From: Coniochaeta sp. PMI_546
Taxonomy: Eukaryota; Ascomycota; Sordariomycetes; Coniochaetales; Coniochaetaceae
Reading direction: 5' to 3'
DNA: 64,000 bases
Assembly (NCBI GenBank): GCA_021432605.1
Contig: MU271150.1
Span: forward strand, 1,302,001-1,366,000
Of the stretch, positions 1 to 11,600 are shown piece after piece. The notes below the pieces were generated by a model. That model saw only the letters and a program-made list of their open reading frames with translations, was not told the DNA's origin and made no database searches. The stretch's first letter is position 1. The number at the start of each line of letters is the position of its first letter. A program made the translations under genes and the position numbers.

Positions 1-595
1 CCAGACCAACTGAACCGCCTGCCTGGAACTAAACCATTTGGGTCATTGGCTCTGTTACCTGGGACTGAAAATAGGCGACTTCCTGGTCCCATATTACGGG
101 GTACAAGGGTACTTTCCTGTGTACAAGGATCTGTCTTCCCAACTTCCGCCGACCTTCGACTCAGCGATTGTTCTTGAGTGCGACGCCTTTCCGAGTTCTC
201 TCCGCATTGCCTATGGTTTTACGCCGACTCCTCCCCTCCGTCTGTACAGTGAGACTCATACTTCAGCTCGGAGCGCTGCGCTGTGGAATTGGCTTCACCT
301 TTTTGCGCGATCTGAACATTATCTCCCTGCAAGTACAGCAATAGAGTAACCGAATTGAGCGACATCGTTCGAGTCCCGCGCCACGCTCGCGCAGTTCTTC
401 CGTCTGCCTGCGTCTATACTATATCTCCAGTACTTTGGATCTCAGAAGCTTCACCGTCATCTACTTCAGTACGGATGGTCGTCGCTCTGAGCTCTCGTTT
501 GTTGCTGCGAGCCTGTTTTGCGCTGCCTAGAAGGAGCTCAACGGTCCTAGCCGCATCTCAACCCTGAATCGCCAAGACCAACCTCCCGCCGCACA
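1..595 (+). promoter_or_regulatory. Upstream region and 5' leader of the creB-like gene
   Basis: No convincing protein-coding gene is visible here. The last 250 bases are pyrimidine-rich and end in a CACA-ATG context directly before the deubiquitinase start, as expected of a fungal leader. A 103-codon open frame at 38-349 has no recognisable domain and no splice-compatible continuation, so I read it as chance. Confidence 0.5.
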
Positions 596-3229
596 ATGAG
601 TTTCTTGAGCAAGAAGTGGAAAGGCGCCGGCGTTGTAAGTGCTCTCTACTCCTCCTACCTTTCGGTGTGGCCTGCTGCCATGGCCCGCTCTGCTTGACTC
701 TGGCTTCTTACTGACATGTTGCTTTACGGTAGAGCATCACCGGCACCACTGGCGGCGCTTCGCCAAAGAATAAGAAGGAGGAACCCGCAGCCGAACTTAC
801 ACCTCTCGAAAAGCTATTGCAAAATGCCGGCCCTATCCGCGAAGATGGAAGCGACAAGTTCTTCGGGCTTGAGAATGTACGCCTCCATCCTCTATTCTCC
901 ATAACTTACCTGATTCGTGCTGACATCACACTCGCCCCTAGTTTGGAAATACTTGGTATGCTCATGTCCTGCGCTCTGTCCAAATGGCGCGAAAGCTAAC
1001 CGAGGGAATAGCTACTGCAACTCGATCGTCCAGGCCTTGTACTACTCCGAGTCTTTCAGAAAAAACGTCGTAAACTATCCACCATTCTCACCCTCACATA
1101 CTCCAAACGGAAAGCCGCCAAAGGTAAATGTCACGATCCGACCACCGATGACCCAAATTGCGAACGGTGCCGCCAATGGACCAAACAAGGGACAGAAAGG
1201 TGCCCCGGGTTCCCCGGCTGCCAAACAAGGGCAGCCTGCGAAGCCGCCTCCGCCTGTGCCTGGACAACCGGTCAGGCCCGAGGACAAGCCCGACTCGCCA
1301 GAGTATAAGAAGAAGCAAGCAATGATCAAAGGGCCGGTTCTCGAGCTGGCACAGCAGAACTCGGAAGCATACGGCATGCAGGAATGCACCTTCACTGGAC
1401 TCAAGGACATATTTACGGCTCTAATCGAGAGTAACAGCAGAACAGGTGTACTCAGTCCTCAAAGGTTCCTGGAAATATTCAAGCGCGACAACGAGATGTT
1501 CCGAAACTCGATGCACCAGGATGCGCACGAATTTTACGGCCTCGTACTGAATGACGTTATCTCCAACGTGGAGACCAATGCCAGAAGGATACAAGAGAAG
1601 GAGCACGCAAGTAGCAAGGACGGCCTCGCGCAGTCTGTGCAAAATGCACTGGGTGGGAATGGTGTCGCTGCCCCTGGAACACGATCTCCCGGAACAGGCT
1701 GGGTCCACGACATATTCGAAGGAGTTCTGACGTCCGAAACGAAGTGCCTCACATGCGAAACGGCTTCGCAAAGGGACGAGACGTTTCTTGATCTCTCCAT
1801 CGATCTTGAGGAGCACTCGTCCGTGACATCATGTCTCAGAAAGTTCTCCGCCGAAGAGATGCTTTGCGAGAGAAACAAGTTCCACTGTGACCATTGCGGA
1901 GGGCTACAGGAGGCCGAAAAGCGGATGAAAATCAAGCGTCTACCGAAAGTACTGGCGCTCCATCTCAAGCGCTTCAAATACACGGAGGACTACAGCCGGC
2001 TACATAAGCTGTTCCATCGAGTTGTCTACCCCTATCACTTGCGCATGTTCAACACGACCGATGACGCCGAGGACCCGGATCGCATGTACGAGCTGTATGC
2101 AGTTGTCGTTCATATTGGAGGCAATGCGTATCACGGTCACTACGTCGCTGTGATCAAGACGCCTGATCGCGGGTGGTTACTGTTTGATGACGAAATGGTC
2201 GAGCCGGTCGACAAGCACTTCGTGCGCAACTTCTTCGGTGACAAGCCAGGCATGGCTTGCGCCTATGTCTTGTTCTACCAAGAGACTACCTTCGAAAAGG
2301 TGCGGGAGGAGCAGGACGCCGAAGGTCTAGACGAAGTCAGGCTCGCTAGCGAGAAGGCAGATCTGGCGCTAGGAAATGACCAGACAAACGGGGTCGGTAC
2401 CTCGCCGCTCTCCAAACTCTACACTCAACCGGTACCGCCAATGGATGACCACGAGCCAATAATGGCAAACCTCGGTCACGCACAAACTGCACCTGGGTTC
2501 AGCCCATCTACGGAAATCGATCCTCCAGTGCCACCGCCATTCTCTCACCCGCTAGCAGCGGCACCACCTCCAGAACCGTCGGTGATGACCAAGGCAGACG
2601 AGGCGGCTACGAAACCTCCAGTACCACTACCAAAGCAGGAGGACGTCGTCATCACACCACAGAAGACGAAAGGAGAGAAAAAACGGGTAAAGGAAGAACT
2701 AAAAGCCCAAGAAAAAGCCCGAAAGGCGTGGGAAAAGGAGCAAGCGAAACTCGAAGCCAAGGAGAAGCTAGAACGCGACAAGCGTGATTTTGAAGCTCGA
2801 CAGGAGCGGACAGCTCGGCTCCGCGAAGCCAGGAGAAAGGAAGAGGAGGAGCTGCAGAAAGCCCTGCACGAGAGCAAAGCCCTGGCCGCCGAGGAAGAGA
2901 AGAGGAGGAAGGAAGCCGGCGCGGATGAGCCGGTCAAACTGGGGAGTCTCCTGAACAGAGCGAACCGGGGGAGCAAGTCGCTCAGCCGGAAGAGCTTTGC
3001 GTTCCTGGGCAAGGACAAGGACAAGGCCGAGAAGGTCCTGACGGATAACGGATCCTCGACTACGCAGTCGGAGTCGACGAAGCAGAACGGGAACAGTCCG
3101 CCCATCCCGGCTATACCAGAGGATGCTGTGGCCGACAAGCCGGAGAAGAACGACAGCAAGCCGTTGAAGGACAGGTTCAGCTTCAATATCGGACGGAAGA
3201 AGAGCGGGAAGTTTGCTCGTCTTGATTGA
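596..3229 (+). CDS. creB: Ubiquitin carboxyl-terminal hydrolase, CreB/Ubp9-Ubp13/USP12-46 type
   Basis: The four-exon model is 596-634, 733-876, 942-955 and 1012-3229, giving 804 aa. The Cys box reads GLENFGNTCYCNS; the catalytic Cys (about residue 66) is encoded across the third intron, and exon 3 is only 14 nt. The QDAHEF motif, the CxxC pairs of the zinc-ribbon insertion (CLTC and CDHC) and the His box [10 protein letters not shown] (His about 442) followed by LLFDDEMV are all present, so the enzyme looks active. A proline/lysine-rich insert follows the Cys box, and the C-terminal 250 residues are charged coiled coil ([20 protein letters not shown]), the architecture of Aspergillus CreB, which works with the WD40 protein CreC in carbon catabolite repression. 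The start is chosen because it opens the conserved [12 protein letters not shown] leader. Family assignment is firm; the carbon-repression role is by homology. Confidence 0.92.
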
Positions 3230-3919
3230 GCAGGGGCGCGTTTTGGATGTTGTGATACCACTTGATTTTGGATGACATTGTCTTGTAGTGTTGGGGAGCA
3301 GGAGTAGGAGCCAAGATGCGTGGACGACGAAAAGTTTACTCATGCTGTATAGGCGGGACGATTGGAAACTACTGTACGATGGGTCGGAACGACTTTTGGA
3401 TAGGGCTGTCTTGCATTGTGCGCGGCGCCTCTTGGAGTATTGTTAACATGAGAGCGGCGAGCGGTTGTTAATGGCATTGTGGGTTGATGATAATCTGTGC
3501 TGTTTCACCTGATAAACATTCGGACTGTCGTTGAGACTACATTTCACCATCGTGTCATCCTCGTGCACTCTTCCAATGTGATGGGGTAAATCATCCAAGT
3601 TGCCGGAGGCCATTACGAGAAAACAACGTCCCCTTCCCCAGGCGGAAAATATGTCACTATTCGAACGTCCGCATTCACATCCAGCTTCTTATTGTTTTTT
3701 CAAGCCGTCCACGATGTGTGCTCGGTTGTGCCTCAAACCTGACCAAAAACGCCAGTAAGCCGTATTCATGCCCACCATTCCAGCCTTTTCACCTCCGGTA
3801 TGTTCTCGGCGTCACGCGCTGGCTCCGGGTTTGCGCTCTCCGTGCACCACCGAACCCGTACTGCGCCTTCATCTCGGCTTATATAGTACACTGTTTGAAA
3901 TTCCTCCACTGACCCGTCT
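3230..3919. other. Intergenic, 3' ends of convergent creB and YOS1
   Basis: This spacer lies between two convergent stop codons. It holds no open frame with codon bias like the neighbours. It should contain both 3' untranslated regions and poly(A) sites. No repeat or RNA gene is seen. Confidence 0.5.
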
Positions 3920-4454
3920 TCACCCCAGCACCAGTTCGTAGACAATGATCAGAGTGTTGAGTACTATTAGGGGTACTAGATGCGAACCGAAATGTCTGAT
4001 TAGCGACCACACTCCCATGTTCGACGCAGAAAACCACAACTATCGAATCTGATAGGGTCGATGAGGGTTAGTAGTGTACATACTCCTCATTAATGTCCGT
4101 ACACTGGCGATCAACTGGACGACCTTGGCTCGGATGCTGGTGTCGCCGCTTTGGCCGAATGCTGGGTCGTAGGACGATGGAGAGAGGCCGACTGTAGATC
4201 TGACGTTAGCTTTCGTAGTTCCTGCACAAACTCCGGCACTTCTTCCTTGTGTTTCTGAATGTTCGTGGCGTAGCATCGGGGTGTCGACAAACGTACTTCT
4301 TGCCAGGAATCGGTCTTCGGAGAGGATGGCTATGGCGTTGACGAGGAGGCAGGATACTGGAAGAAGTTGCGATTAGTTTGGGTCGAGAGCTTAAGAGAGA
4401 GAGAGAGAGAGAGAGAATCATCATACTGTAAATTAGGCCGCCGAAGAACAACAT
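3920..4454 (-). CDS. YOS1: Yos1-like protein of the COPII/Yip1-Yif1 complex (IER3IP1 family)
   Basis: This 83-aa gene is invisible in single frames. Its four exons on the minus strand are 4454-4427, 4356-4297, 4191-4084 and 3975-3920, joined by GT-AG introns of 70, 105 and 108 nt in consistent phase. The protein opens with MLFFGGLIYISCLLVNAIAI, a hydrophobic segment, followed by LSEDRFLAR, the hallmark of Yos1/IER3IP1. A short lumenal or cytosolic loop (YDPAFGQSGDTSIRAKV) comes next, then VRTLMRIP and a second membrane segment ending in YELVLG. Length and two-helix layout match the family (about 80-90 aa). Yos1 binds Yip1 and Yif1 and is needed for ER-to-Golgi COPII vesicle transport in yeast. 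An upstream in-frame Met exists, but MLFF is the family's usual start. Confidence 0.9.
4394..4416. repeat. (GA)n microsatellite inside YOS1 intron 1
   Basis: There are about eleven GA units; read on the coding strand they form a CT tract within the 70-nt first intron of YOS1. The tract lies between donor and branch site and could serve as a pyrimidine-rich element, or it may simply be a polymorphic repeat. Confidence 0.9.
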
Positions 4455-4910
4455 GTTGGCTGCGCTTTGCTCTCTGTGCTTCAACGCTGTAGTTTGCGAG
4501 GCTCAATCCTGAGGGCAGGCAGTCAGTGGGTGCAGCTGGCGGACGTTGACTTGTGGCCAAGTCGTGGTGTTCTGCCCAATGACGTGCCGCAAACAAATTG
4601 TGGGTCCTCCAGCGGCTCCAGGCCTTGGAGCTCAGGGGGTTTGTAGGACATTCAGGATTGCTGTAAACACGTGTATACAGGTGCCTTATATAAAGGTCCA
4701 GCACCGAAGTTTGTTCGCAATCGATATCGTTAAGGTGGTACAGTATCCTACACAGTAGACTAAACTTCTTGTAACACAATACCCCGTGTCACAAGTGCTA
4801 GTTCTTAACCCATATTGGGCATGTAGTCGCAGCCAGTAAATCTCTGAATGTCATATACATACGATCTCAGAGTTATATCGAAACCAAGGTATACAGATAG
4901 AACACTAGGC
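4455..4910 (-). promoter_or_regulatory. Spacer between the RBR ligase 3' end and the YOS1 start
   Basis: Two minus-strand genes run in tandem across this 456-base gap, so it should carry the RBR 3' end and the YOS1 promoter. Overlapping open frames here lack protein-like composition. No repeat or RNA gene is seen. Confidence 0.4.
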
Positions 4911-7166
4911 CTACACTGGACCATCCACACCAACCACATACTCATCAAACTCCTCCTCACTCTCCCACTCCCCTTCACTCCCAAAGCCCATACTCGAACC
5001 ACTGCCCTCTCCGTCCTCCCCGCCATTCTCTCGCTCCACCATCTCGACCTCAGCAAGCAGCCTCTTCCGCTCCTCGATGACGAGCCCAAACCACCTCCCC
5101 TCAGCCCTCTGCTTCCTCCCAACCTCGGCCTGCTCCCCCTCCAGCCTGTCCTCCAGCCGCCGCTTGCTCGCATCCATCAGCTCCTCCCGGATAGCGACCT
5201 CGTCCTCAAAGTGATATCGTGTCTTCTCCATCTCCTGGTCCCGCCACTTGCGCCACGCGTCCATCCGCTCGTCGTTCTTGCGCATATACGCCCTCATCGC
5301 CTCTCTCACCCTCGGCAAGCCGCCAATCTTGTCCGACCAGAACAGGCCGATGACCGTTCCGTAGTCCTCCTCCAGCTTCCTCTCCCACGCCACGCGCGCC
5401 GCATATTCGCGATCGAACTGCATCTCCCGATCCGCCACCTTCGCATCCGCAGCAGCCCGCAGCTCCCCCCTCTCCAAGTCCTGCTGCCTGACCAGGCCGG
5501 CCCTCGCCTCCGCCGCCCGGGCAGCAACCTCCTCCATCTCCCGATCGTGGCCGTACTCCATCACCATGCGCTGCAGCTCCTCGAGCTTCGCAAGCCTAGC
5601 CCCCAACTCCCGATACCTCTCCTCCAGCTCCGCTCTCCTCGCCTCCTCCCGCCTAGCCCTCTCCTCCGCCTCCCTCCTCCTCCTCTCCTCCCTCCTCCGC
5701 CTCGCCTCCTCCCGCCTAATCTCCCCCTTCCGCCTCTCCTCCCGCTCAAACTCCTCCACCAGCCTAAGCGCCTCCCTCATCTCCCTCGCCTCCTCCTCCT
5801 CCTCCGCCGTCCTCTCCGCCCTCCTCCGGGCCGCCCTCTCCTTGATCTCCCCAAGCTGCTCCATCGTGCACCCGCACGTCCTCCACCTCGCCCCGCACAC
5901 GTAGCAGAACTCCGCCCCGCACCGGCACGTCATGTGCTGGCACGCCTCCCTGTGCTCCACCAGCACGCTGCACCTGCCGCACCGCCGCCACCCTTCCTCC
6001 TCCGCCAGCCGGTCCGCCAGCTGCGTGTCCCGGTCCTGCGGGCACGCCTCGTCCCCCGGGTGCGTCGGCCCCCTGCACATGGTGCAGATCGCGTGTCCCG
6101 CCGGGCACGTCGCCGTGCGGAGCGCGAGGTCTTGGCGCTCCCTGCGGATCCAGACCCCGCAGTCGGGCTGGGGGCAGTAGAGGCGCGATTCGATCGGGGT
6201 CCTGAACTCCTCGTCCTTGAGCCGGTAGGAGGCCAGGAGGTCCGACGAGATGTGCTTGGTTATGGTCCGGAAGGGGATGGTGTTGAGGCAGCACTTGGGC
6301 GGCCACTGGGCCTCGTTGTCGATGGCCGTCTGGATCAGACGGCTGAAGCAGTCCTTGCAGTAGTGGTGGCAGACTGTCTTGATGGCTTCCTTCTTGGGGA
6401 TGTCGTCTAGGCATGAGACGCACTCGACCTGCTCTCCGACCGATTCGAGGGAGGGCTTGAGGTGCTTGTAGACGAACTGCGTGAAAGGGGTGGGGGGCAC
6501 CTCGTTGCTGACTCTTGTGTGCAGAGGTATGACGGTGAGGTTGTTGTTGTTGTTGCCGCCGCTGCTGTCGCTCTTGGACTCGGAGTTGCCGCGCACATGC
6601 CGGAGGATGCGCGATATGCCGAACCGGGACCGCTTCTGCGGTTTGAGCGGCGGGCGGGCGAAGTCGAGGGAGCTCCGAGGGGTGGGAAGCGCGGCCGGGC
6701 GCTCGTCGAGCTGGCGGATCGAGAGGACGCTGTCCACGCGTGCCGTTTCTTTGCCTTTGCCCTCTTCTGCTTCGGCGGCGGCAGCCGCGGCGGCCTCGGC
6801 CTCCGCCTCTTCTAGGATGGCGGCTCGCCGCTCCTCTGCCCGGAGCCTCTCGGCTTGGATCTGGTGCTTCACGTTCTCTAGGGACGACTGCACGACGGCG
6901 GTGATGGTCTCCGAGGTGATGTCGGGCAGCTTGTTCAGGGCTTCTGGGGGATCGTACTTGGTCCAGTCCACCTCCTCGTCGAGGCTGCCGCTCATCATGG
7001 ACGACCGCTGCTCCATGATCTGTCTCCGGCGTATCTTGACCTGACGGGCGAATTCGAAGCTTTCCCTGTCGTCCCTGGTGAAAGTTCGGCGGTGACGGCG
7101 TGGATGCGAGGGTTTTAGCTGGCCTTGAGACGGTGTGGGATGGAGCCACCCGTAGTCTCTGTTCAT
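4911..7166 (-). CDS. RBR-type (RING1-IBR-RING2) E3 ubiquitin ligase with long coiled-coil tail
   Basis: The protein is about 751 aa. RING1 begins near residue 249 (CVSCLDDIPKKE, then CHHYCKDCF), the IBR follows (CPQPDCGVWI, CPAGHAICTMCRG), and RING2 contains WRRCGRCSVLVEHREAC then QHMTCRCGAEFCYVCG. The Cys in HREAC (about 407) sits where RBR ligases form the ubiquitin thioester, so a HECT-like transfer mechanism is expected. Before RING1 lie a charged helix, an alanine run and a poly-Asn stretch; after RING2 come about 270 residues of Arg/Glu-rich coiled coil and an acidic C-terminus. The first ATG of the good frame is used. An in-frame codon run continues upstream to an AG acceptor-like site near 7230, so an extra 5' exon is possible. 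Substrates cannot be inferred. Extreme Arg/Glu bias creates long spurious antisense frames here. Confidence 0.85.
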   Translation of the reverse strand: MNRDYGWLHPTPSQGQLKPSHPRRHRRTFTRDDRESFEFARQVKIRRRQIMEQRSSMMSGSLDEEVDWTKYDPPEALNKLPDITSETITAVVQSSLENVKHQIQAERLRAEERRAAILEEAEAEAAAAAAAEAEEGKGKETARVDSVLSIRQLDERPAALPTPRSSLDFARPPLKPQKRSRFGISRILRHVRGNSESKSDSSGGNNNNNLTVIPLHTRVSNEVPPTPFTQFVYKHLKPSLESVGEQVECVSCLDDIPKKEAIKTVCHHYCKDCFSRLIQTAIDNEAQWPPKCCLNTIPFRTITKHISSDLLASYRLKDEEFRTPIESRLYCPQPDCGVWIRRERQDLALRTATCPAGHAICTMCRGPTHPGDEACPQDRDTQLADRLAEEEGWRRCGRCSVLVEHREACQHMTCRCGAEFCYVCGARWRTCGCTMEQLGEIKERAARRRAERTAEEEEEAREMREALRLVEEFEREERRKGEIRREEARRRREERRRREAEERARREEARRAELEERYRELGARLAKLEELQRMVMEYGHDREMEEVAARAAEARAGLVRQQDLERGELRAAADAKVADREMQFDREYAARVAWERKLEEDYGTVIGLFWSDKIGGLPRVREAMRAYMRKNDERMDAWRKWRDQEMEKTRYHFEDEVAIREELMDASKRRLEDRLEGEQAEVGRKQRAEGRWFGLVIEERKRLLAEVEMVERENGGEDGEGSGSSMGFGSEGEWESEEEFDEYVVGVDGPV

Positions 7167-8644
7167 GTAGCGTGGCTCTGCTTCCGTGGGCGACTCCTCT
7201 GTGGGAGTCACGGCCGCAACGCCTTCCTAGAGACGTTGGGACATGAAGTTATGCTTTTCCTGCGGGTATAAGAGAAAGATTGCGTGCTTTATCGCGGAGA
7301 CGAGGGTCTGTAGTACCGGACGGACCTGGCTGGTAGAGTCCGGGAACCAAGATCAAGTGATGGTGGATAAGAATACTAGACCAGGACGAGAAATGTAGGT
7401 GGTGCTAGTAGCACAAGAGACGGTGACAGTTGCAGAAACTGTAGATACAGACAAGAACATGAGATATCAGGTTCAGAGGAGACGAGATACGGAATACGAA
7501 GCAAAACACTATGATAGCTGTCTGCCAATGACGAGGCAGGAGACCTAGGACAAAGGTCAACATGACGGTAGTGGGAGGCTGCTAGGCTGGGCTTTCCTAT
7601 GAGGCTATACGGCATATCTTAGCCCAGCGTCAGCTGTAAGTCCTGTCCTTGCTGGAAACGATCACCGAGGAGCCTTGCGGAGCACCTGGCCGACTGGGCC
7701 ACATGTTAAGGGTCCAGTGTTTGGACATGCCATCCTTCGGTCGACCTTGCCGGCGCCAGAGCTGCTGTACTGTAGTGCCTGACCGACATGGACCGTGGCT
7801 TTGTCTGGCGCCCCAATGCCCATAACAAGGATCACCGGGTCGCTACTGCACGCTTGTGCAACATGACAGCGAATCAATGAAAGGGATACCAGACGAACAT
7901 CAGATTGAGTGTAGCTCGTTGCGAGCCTGGTGAAGTTACTTACTTAGTCGGGGGCAAGATTGAGTTGGAATGAGGCGAAGCATTTTATGGTTTTCGGGGC
8001 TGTGCTTGGCTGCTTCCCCGCCAATCTGCTGCTGTCCTACGGCATGGAGGGGCAAGTATTGCGAGACAGGTTTCCTTGAGCGTGGCTATGATGGTGTTCT
8101 AGAAGGCTAAGAAGGATCTCTCTTTGTTTAAGGAGGTACAGCCGTGTCTTGTGGCACACACACTTGGCAGAACATCACCAAGCACCCAAGGTCGTTTTCG
8201 AGTATCGAGAAGGCTAGAGTCACCCCTGTTTTCCAAGATGATGATCATGATAGACGTCCAAGTCGCTGCTTCAACAATATGCACTTCCATTGATACTTCT
8301 CCTTGCCTTGATGGTACCTAAAGCCCCGACCAGAAGTCCCAACCCAGTCCACCAGGACAACCGCGCCCAGACCGTCCATCCTTTCTCCAGAAACAGAATG
8401 TCTTTCCCGGCACCGGCTGTGATCGCTGCTTTCCCTCATAGCGTGTGTGAACGGATGCGATGCTCCTCTCCAGGCAAACATTAACCCCAAACTCCAAACT
8501 TATCCCAAGGCTGCCTCTCCAGGCGTCCGTAATCCAAAGGTCCCGTAGGCCCAAAGCCCCCCCACCGCCCTTGGACGATATAAACGACAGTAGCAAACGC
8601 CCCCTTCGACAGTGGGAATGGTATATACGTAGTCGTGAAGCAGT
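7167..8644 (-). promoter_or_regulatory. Spacer with RBR ligase promoter and adenylate cyclase 3' region
   Basis: About 1.5 kb separates the ligase start from the adenylate cyclase stop (both minus strand). A possible non-coding or short coding first exon of the ligase may lie at 7230-7460. I found no domain-bearing frame, tRNA-like stem set or repeat. Confidence 0.4.
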
Positions 8645-11600
8645 TCAAACCTCCTCGTCCTCATCATCACCATCATTCGACTTGCTGCCTCCCTCGCGCT
8701 CAGTGTCGCTATCCTCGTCACTGCTACTCAGCGATCCAAACATCTCCTTGTACCGCTGCAACTCCCTCAACTGCCGCTGTATCTTGTTCAGCTTCTTCCC
8801 CATCGGTCCGCGGAGGTCGTTCAGCTGAGCGACCGGCTTGTCGCCGTGAGCCATCAGCCGGACGGCAAGGGCGGTGGTGCAAGTCTGTCGCAATTGTTAG
8901 CCAACCACGTCCGTGATTCATAGCAAGTCCGTGTCCATCGGCTTCGTAAACTTACCTCGATCCGGCTAACCTGGTGTTCCATAAAGTGCACCAGGAACCG
9001 ATCCGTCAGATCCCCGCCCCGGCGCTGCTGCATCCGCTCCAACAGCAGAGTCTCGGGCGGCTGCAGCCCCGTCCCGCTCATCTGCTCGAGGCTAGAACAC
9101 AACATCTCCAGCCTCAGACTGACCTTCCACAGCGCCCAGATGATCTCAGGGTTGATAGCCGTGACAGTGATCGGCCTTCCGACGTCCAACTCGCCAGGCG
9201 CGCCGCTCTCGCGCGCGCCCTTCTGTCCAGCGACCCCCGGCAGTGCCTTTGGCGTTGCCTGACCGTTGGCTTGGGCCTGCTCGTGCGCTTGGTGGTGGTC
9301 AATACGGCCGACTAGCGTGTGCGGGTACAGCGAGTATATTATCTCGGGGTTCTCGAGGCCCTTGAGCTTCTTCTCGCCCATCTCTTTCACCTCGAAGCCC
9401 TGGCTGCTGAGCGAGCGCAGTTCGTTGGGTATGGCGCGTGCGATGTCGTCGTCGAATTGCTCGTCGGGGAGCACAGTGGCCGAGGACGAGGGTTCTTGGT
9501 ACGTCTCGAGACACCGCTGGATCTCGGATATAAAGTCCGAAGACACGGTGATCTGGCCCCCGTCGGCGCAGGCCGAGATACGGCTTGCTTTGTTCACCAT
9601 GGGGCCGTAATAGTCCATCCGGCGGGTGACAGGATCTAGTTCGGCTAGCGGCTCGCCCCAGTGCACGCCCATGCGAACCGAGAGGCCTTTGAAGATGAGA
9701 TTGTTGTCCTTGTCGTACACCGGCGCGCACGTGATGGAGTTGAGCATCTCGGACGGCCAGTCTACCTCCAGCAGCGACGTCTGTACAGCGAAGCACCAGA
9801 GTAGCGCGGACGTGGCCGTAGGGAACGACACCATGAACGCGTCGCCTTCTGTCTTGACTTCGAAGCCTCCTATTCGTCGAAGCTGGCGGCGCATCACGTC
9901 GTTGTGAAGCTTGATGGCGGACCTCATCGCTAGAGGATACGTTTCCCAGAGGTTGGTCGACCCCTTGATGTCGGTAAACACGATCGAGAGAAGACCGGTA
10001 GGCGCGGGTACTTCGGCTTCAAGCCGTTGTAGGGTAGAATCGAGGGGCCCCTCCTTCGGCCGTCTGCCTCTGCGAGTAGGAATAATGTGGGCGTCGTCGT
10101 GCAGGACCGGCTGCATGGACATGCTCGTACCACGCTTCAGGCGTGCCCGTTCCATACGCCTCTTCAGATCGGCGACGCTGATCATCATGACCATGATCTT
10201 GTCCTTCGCTCCGTACGCCATTGCCAGATCCCGAAGCTTCTGAGATGCCCGCATCAGGTCTTGGCGCTCGGAACGCGCTATGTCCACAACGAGGCCGGGC
10301 GTCAGATACTCCCACAACTCCCGCGTAGCAATCAAGACCGTCTCGTCTTGCTCCTTGATGGTAGTGTGGCTGATGTATGGCGCCGCCTGAACCGCCGGCA
10401 TCAGGTCGACGTAACCAAAGGCCCTTGATACCGGGAGCAGATCGTTCAACCGACCGTTCCGCGACACCCAGCCTCCGGCTTCCCGAATTCGCGATCTCTC
10501 GGATGGCTCAGCTGGGTCATGCTTGCGAGTCAGGAACTTGTGGCTCCCGTCCGACTGGATTATCATGGCTTGAACATCACCCACATTGGCGACGTAGAGC
10601 TGCTGGCCAGACAGATACGCAATGGTAGCCACGCCTCCGGAGTTGATGTCTTCTTTACTAAGCACGATCGGGGCATTTGATCCACGATGTGTCACTAAAG
10701 CCCTGTCTTCGGTGTGCTGGATTGCAATGGTGACAAGATCTTTGTTGAGAGCCAGGAAAGCCCGCCTGAGGGCATCCTCTGGTGTTTCCTCCAGTCTCTC
10801 CTTCAGTGCCTTCAGCTCCATTGTGAAGATGTGGCCAAAGTTCTCGTGGAGATACTTTGCGATCTTGGATCCACCCGTGCTCAAGGCCTGACCGTCAAAG
10901 AGGCCTAGGAGGAGCTCCGTGTCTGACGAGTTGAAGCGCGGCACCACGAGATCTACCGTGGACAGGTGCTCGTTCTTGCCGAGCGTGTCGGCCATGCCGT
11001 ACGGGAGATAGCCAGCCATGGAGCCGGATGTCCGCACACGACGATCCTCGCTCTGGTCCGGGATGGTGGGGATTGTGAGGGTGACATCCATCAGACCGAG
11101 GAGACGCAGGTAGGTAAGCCGCCCAAAGTCGGTAAAAGATTCACGACTAGAGAAGCCCATGGCAGGCGTAGTCTGCTTGATCTCGAGACGTCGGTTTCCA
11201 GAGAGGTTGAGGAACCTCAGATTCGGATTGAGGTTCCAGTTCCAATCGTACGGGACGTTGGCAATGTTGTACTTCAGATAATTGCTCGAGCAATCAAACA
11301 CTGCGAGCCGCCTGGCTCGAGATATATCTGCGGGGATGTTTGTAAACTTGTTGCCGTTGATGTGCAGAACCTGGAGTAAGCTATACTCCTCAAGGTCATC
11401 TGCAGGGAGGCTGGTCAACTCGTTGCCAGACAGGTACAGCTCAACGAGCTGGGGCCAGCTCTTCATCGTACGCTGCGGCATATCCGCAAGGTCGTTGTAC
11501 GATAGGTTGAGCACCCGAAGCTCCGCCAGAAGCATGATCTGGTCAAACACGTCATCGTCGAGCTGGTTGTCCGCAAGGTACAGGTTTCGCAGGGAGCCGG

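Noticed and set aside
2545-3343. Minus-strand frames over the creB C-terminus
   Set aside because: Shadows of a Lys/Glu-rich coiled-coil region read backwards.
4848-6410. A 520-codon plus-strand open frame opposite the RBR ligase
   Set aside because: Its Leu/Pro/Arg-only composition is the mirror of the Arg/Glu-rich coiled coil on the minus strand; no domain, and the minus frame has clear RING motifs.
5764-7149. A 461-codon minus-strand frame overlapping the RBR gene
   Set aside because: It is the shifted frame of the ligase exon; composition is Arg/Gly/His-rich and lacks motifs.
7167-7230. Extending the RBR protein upstream to a GTG codon
   Set aside because: GTG is not a normal start in fungi; an additional 5' exon is a better explanation, but I could not place one with a matching phase.
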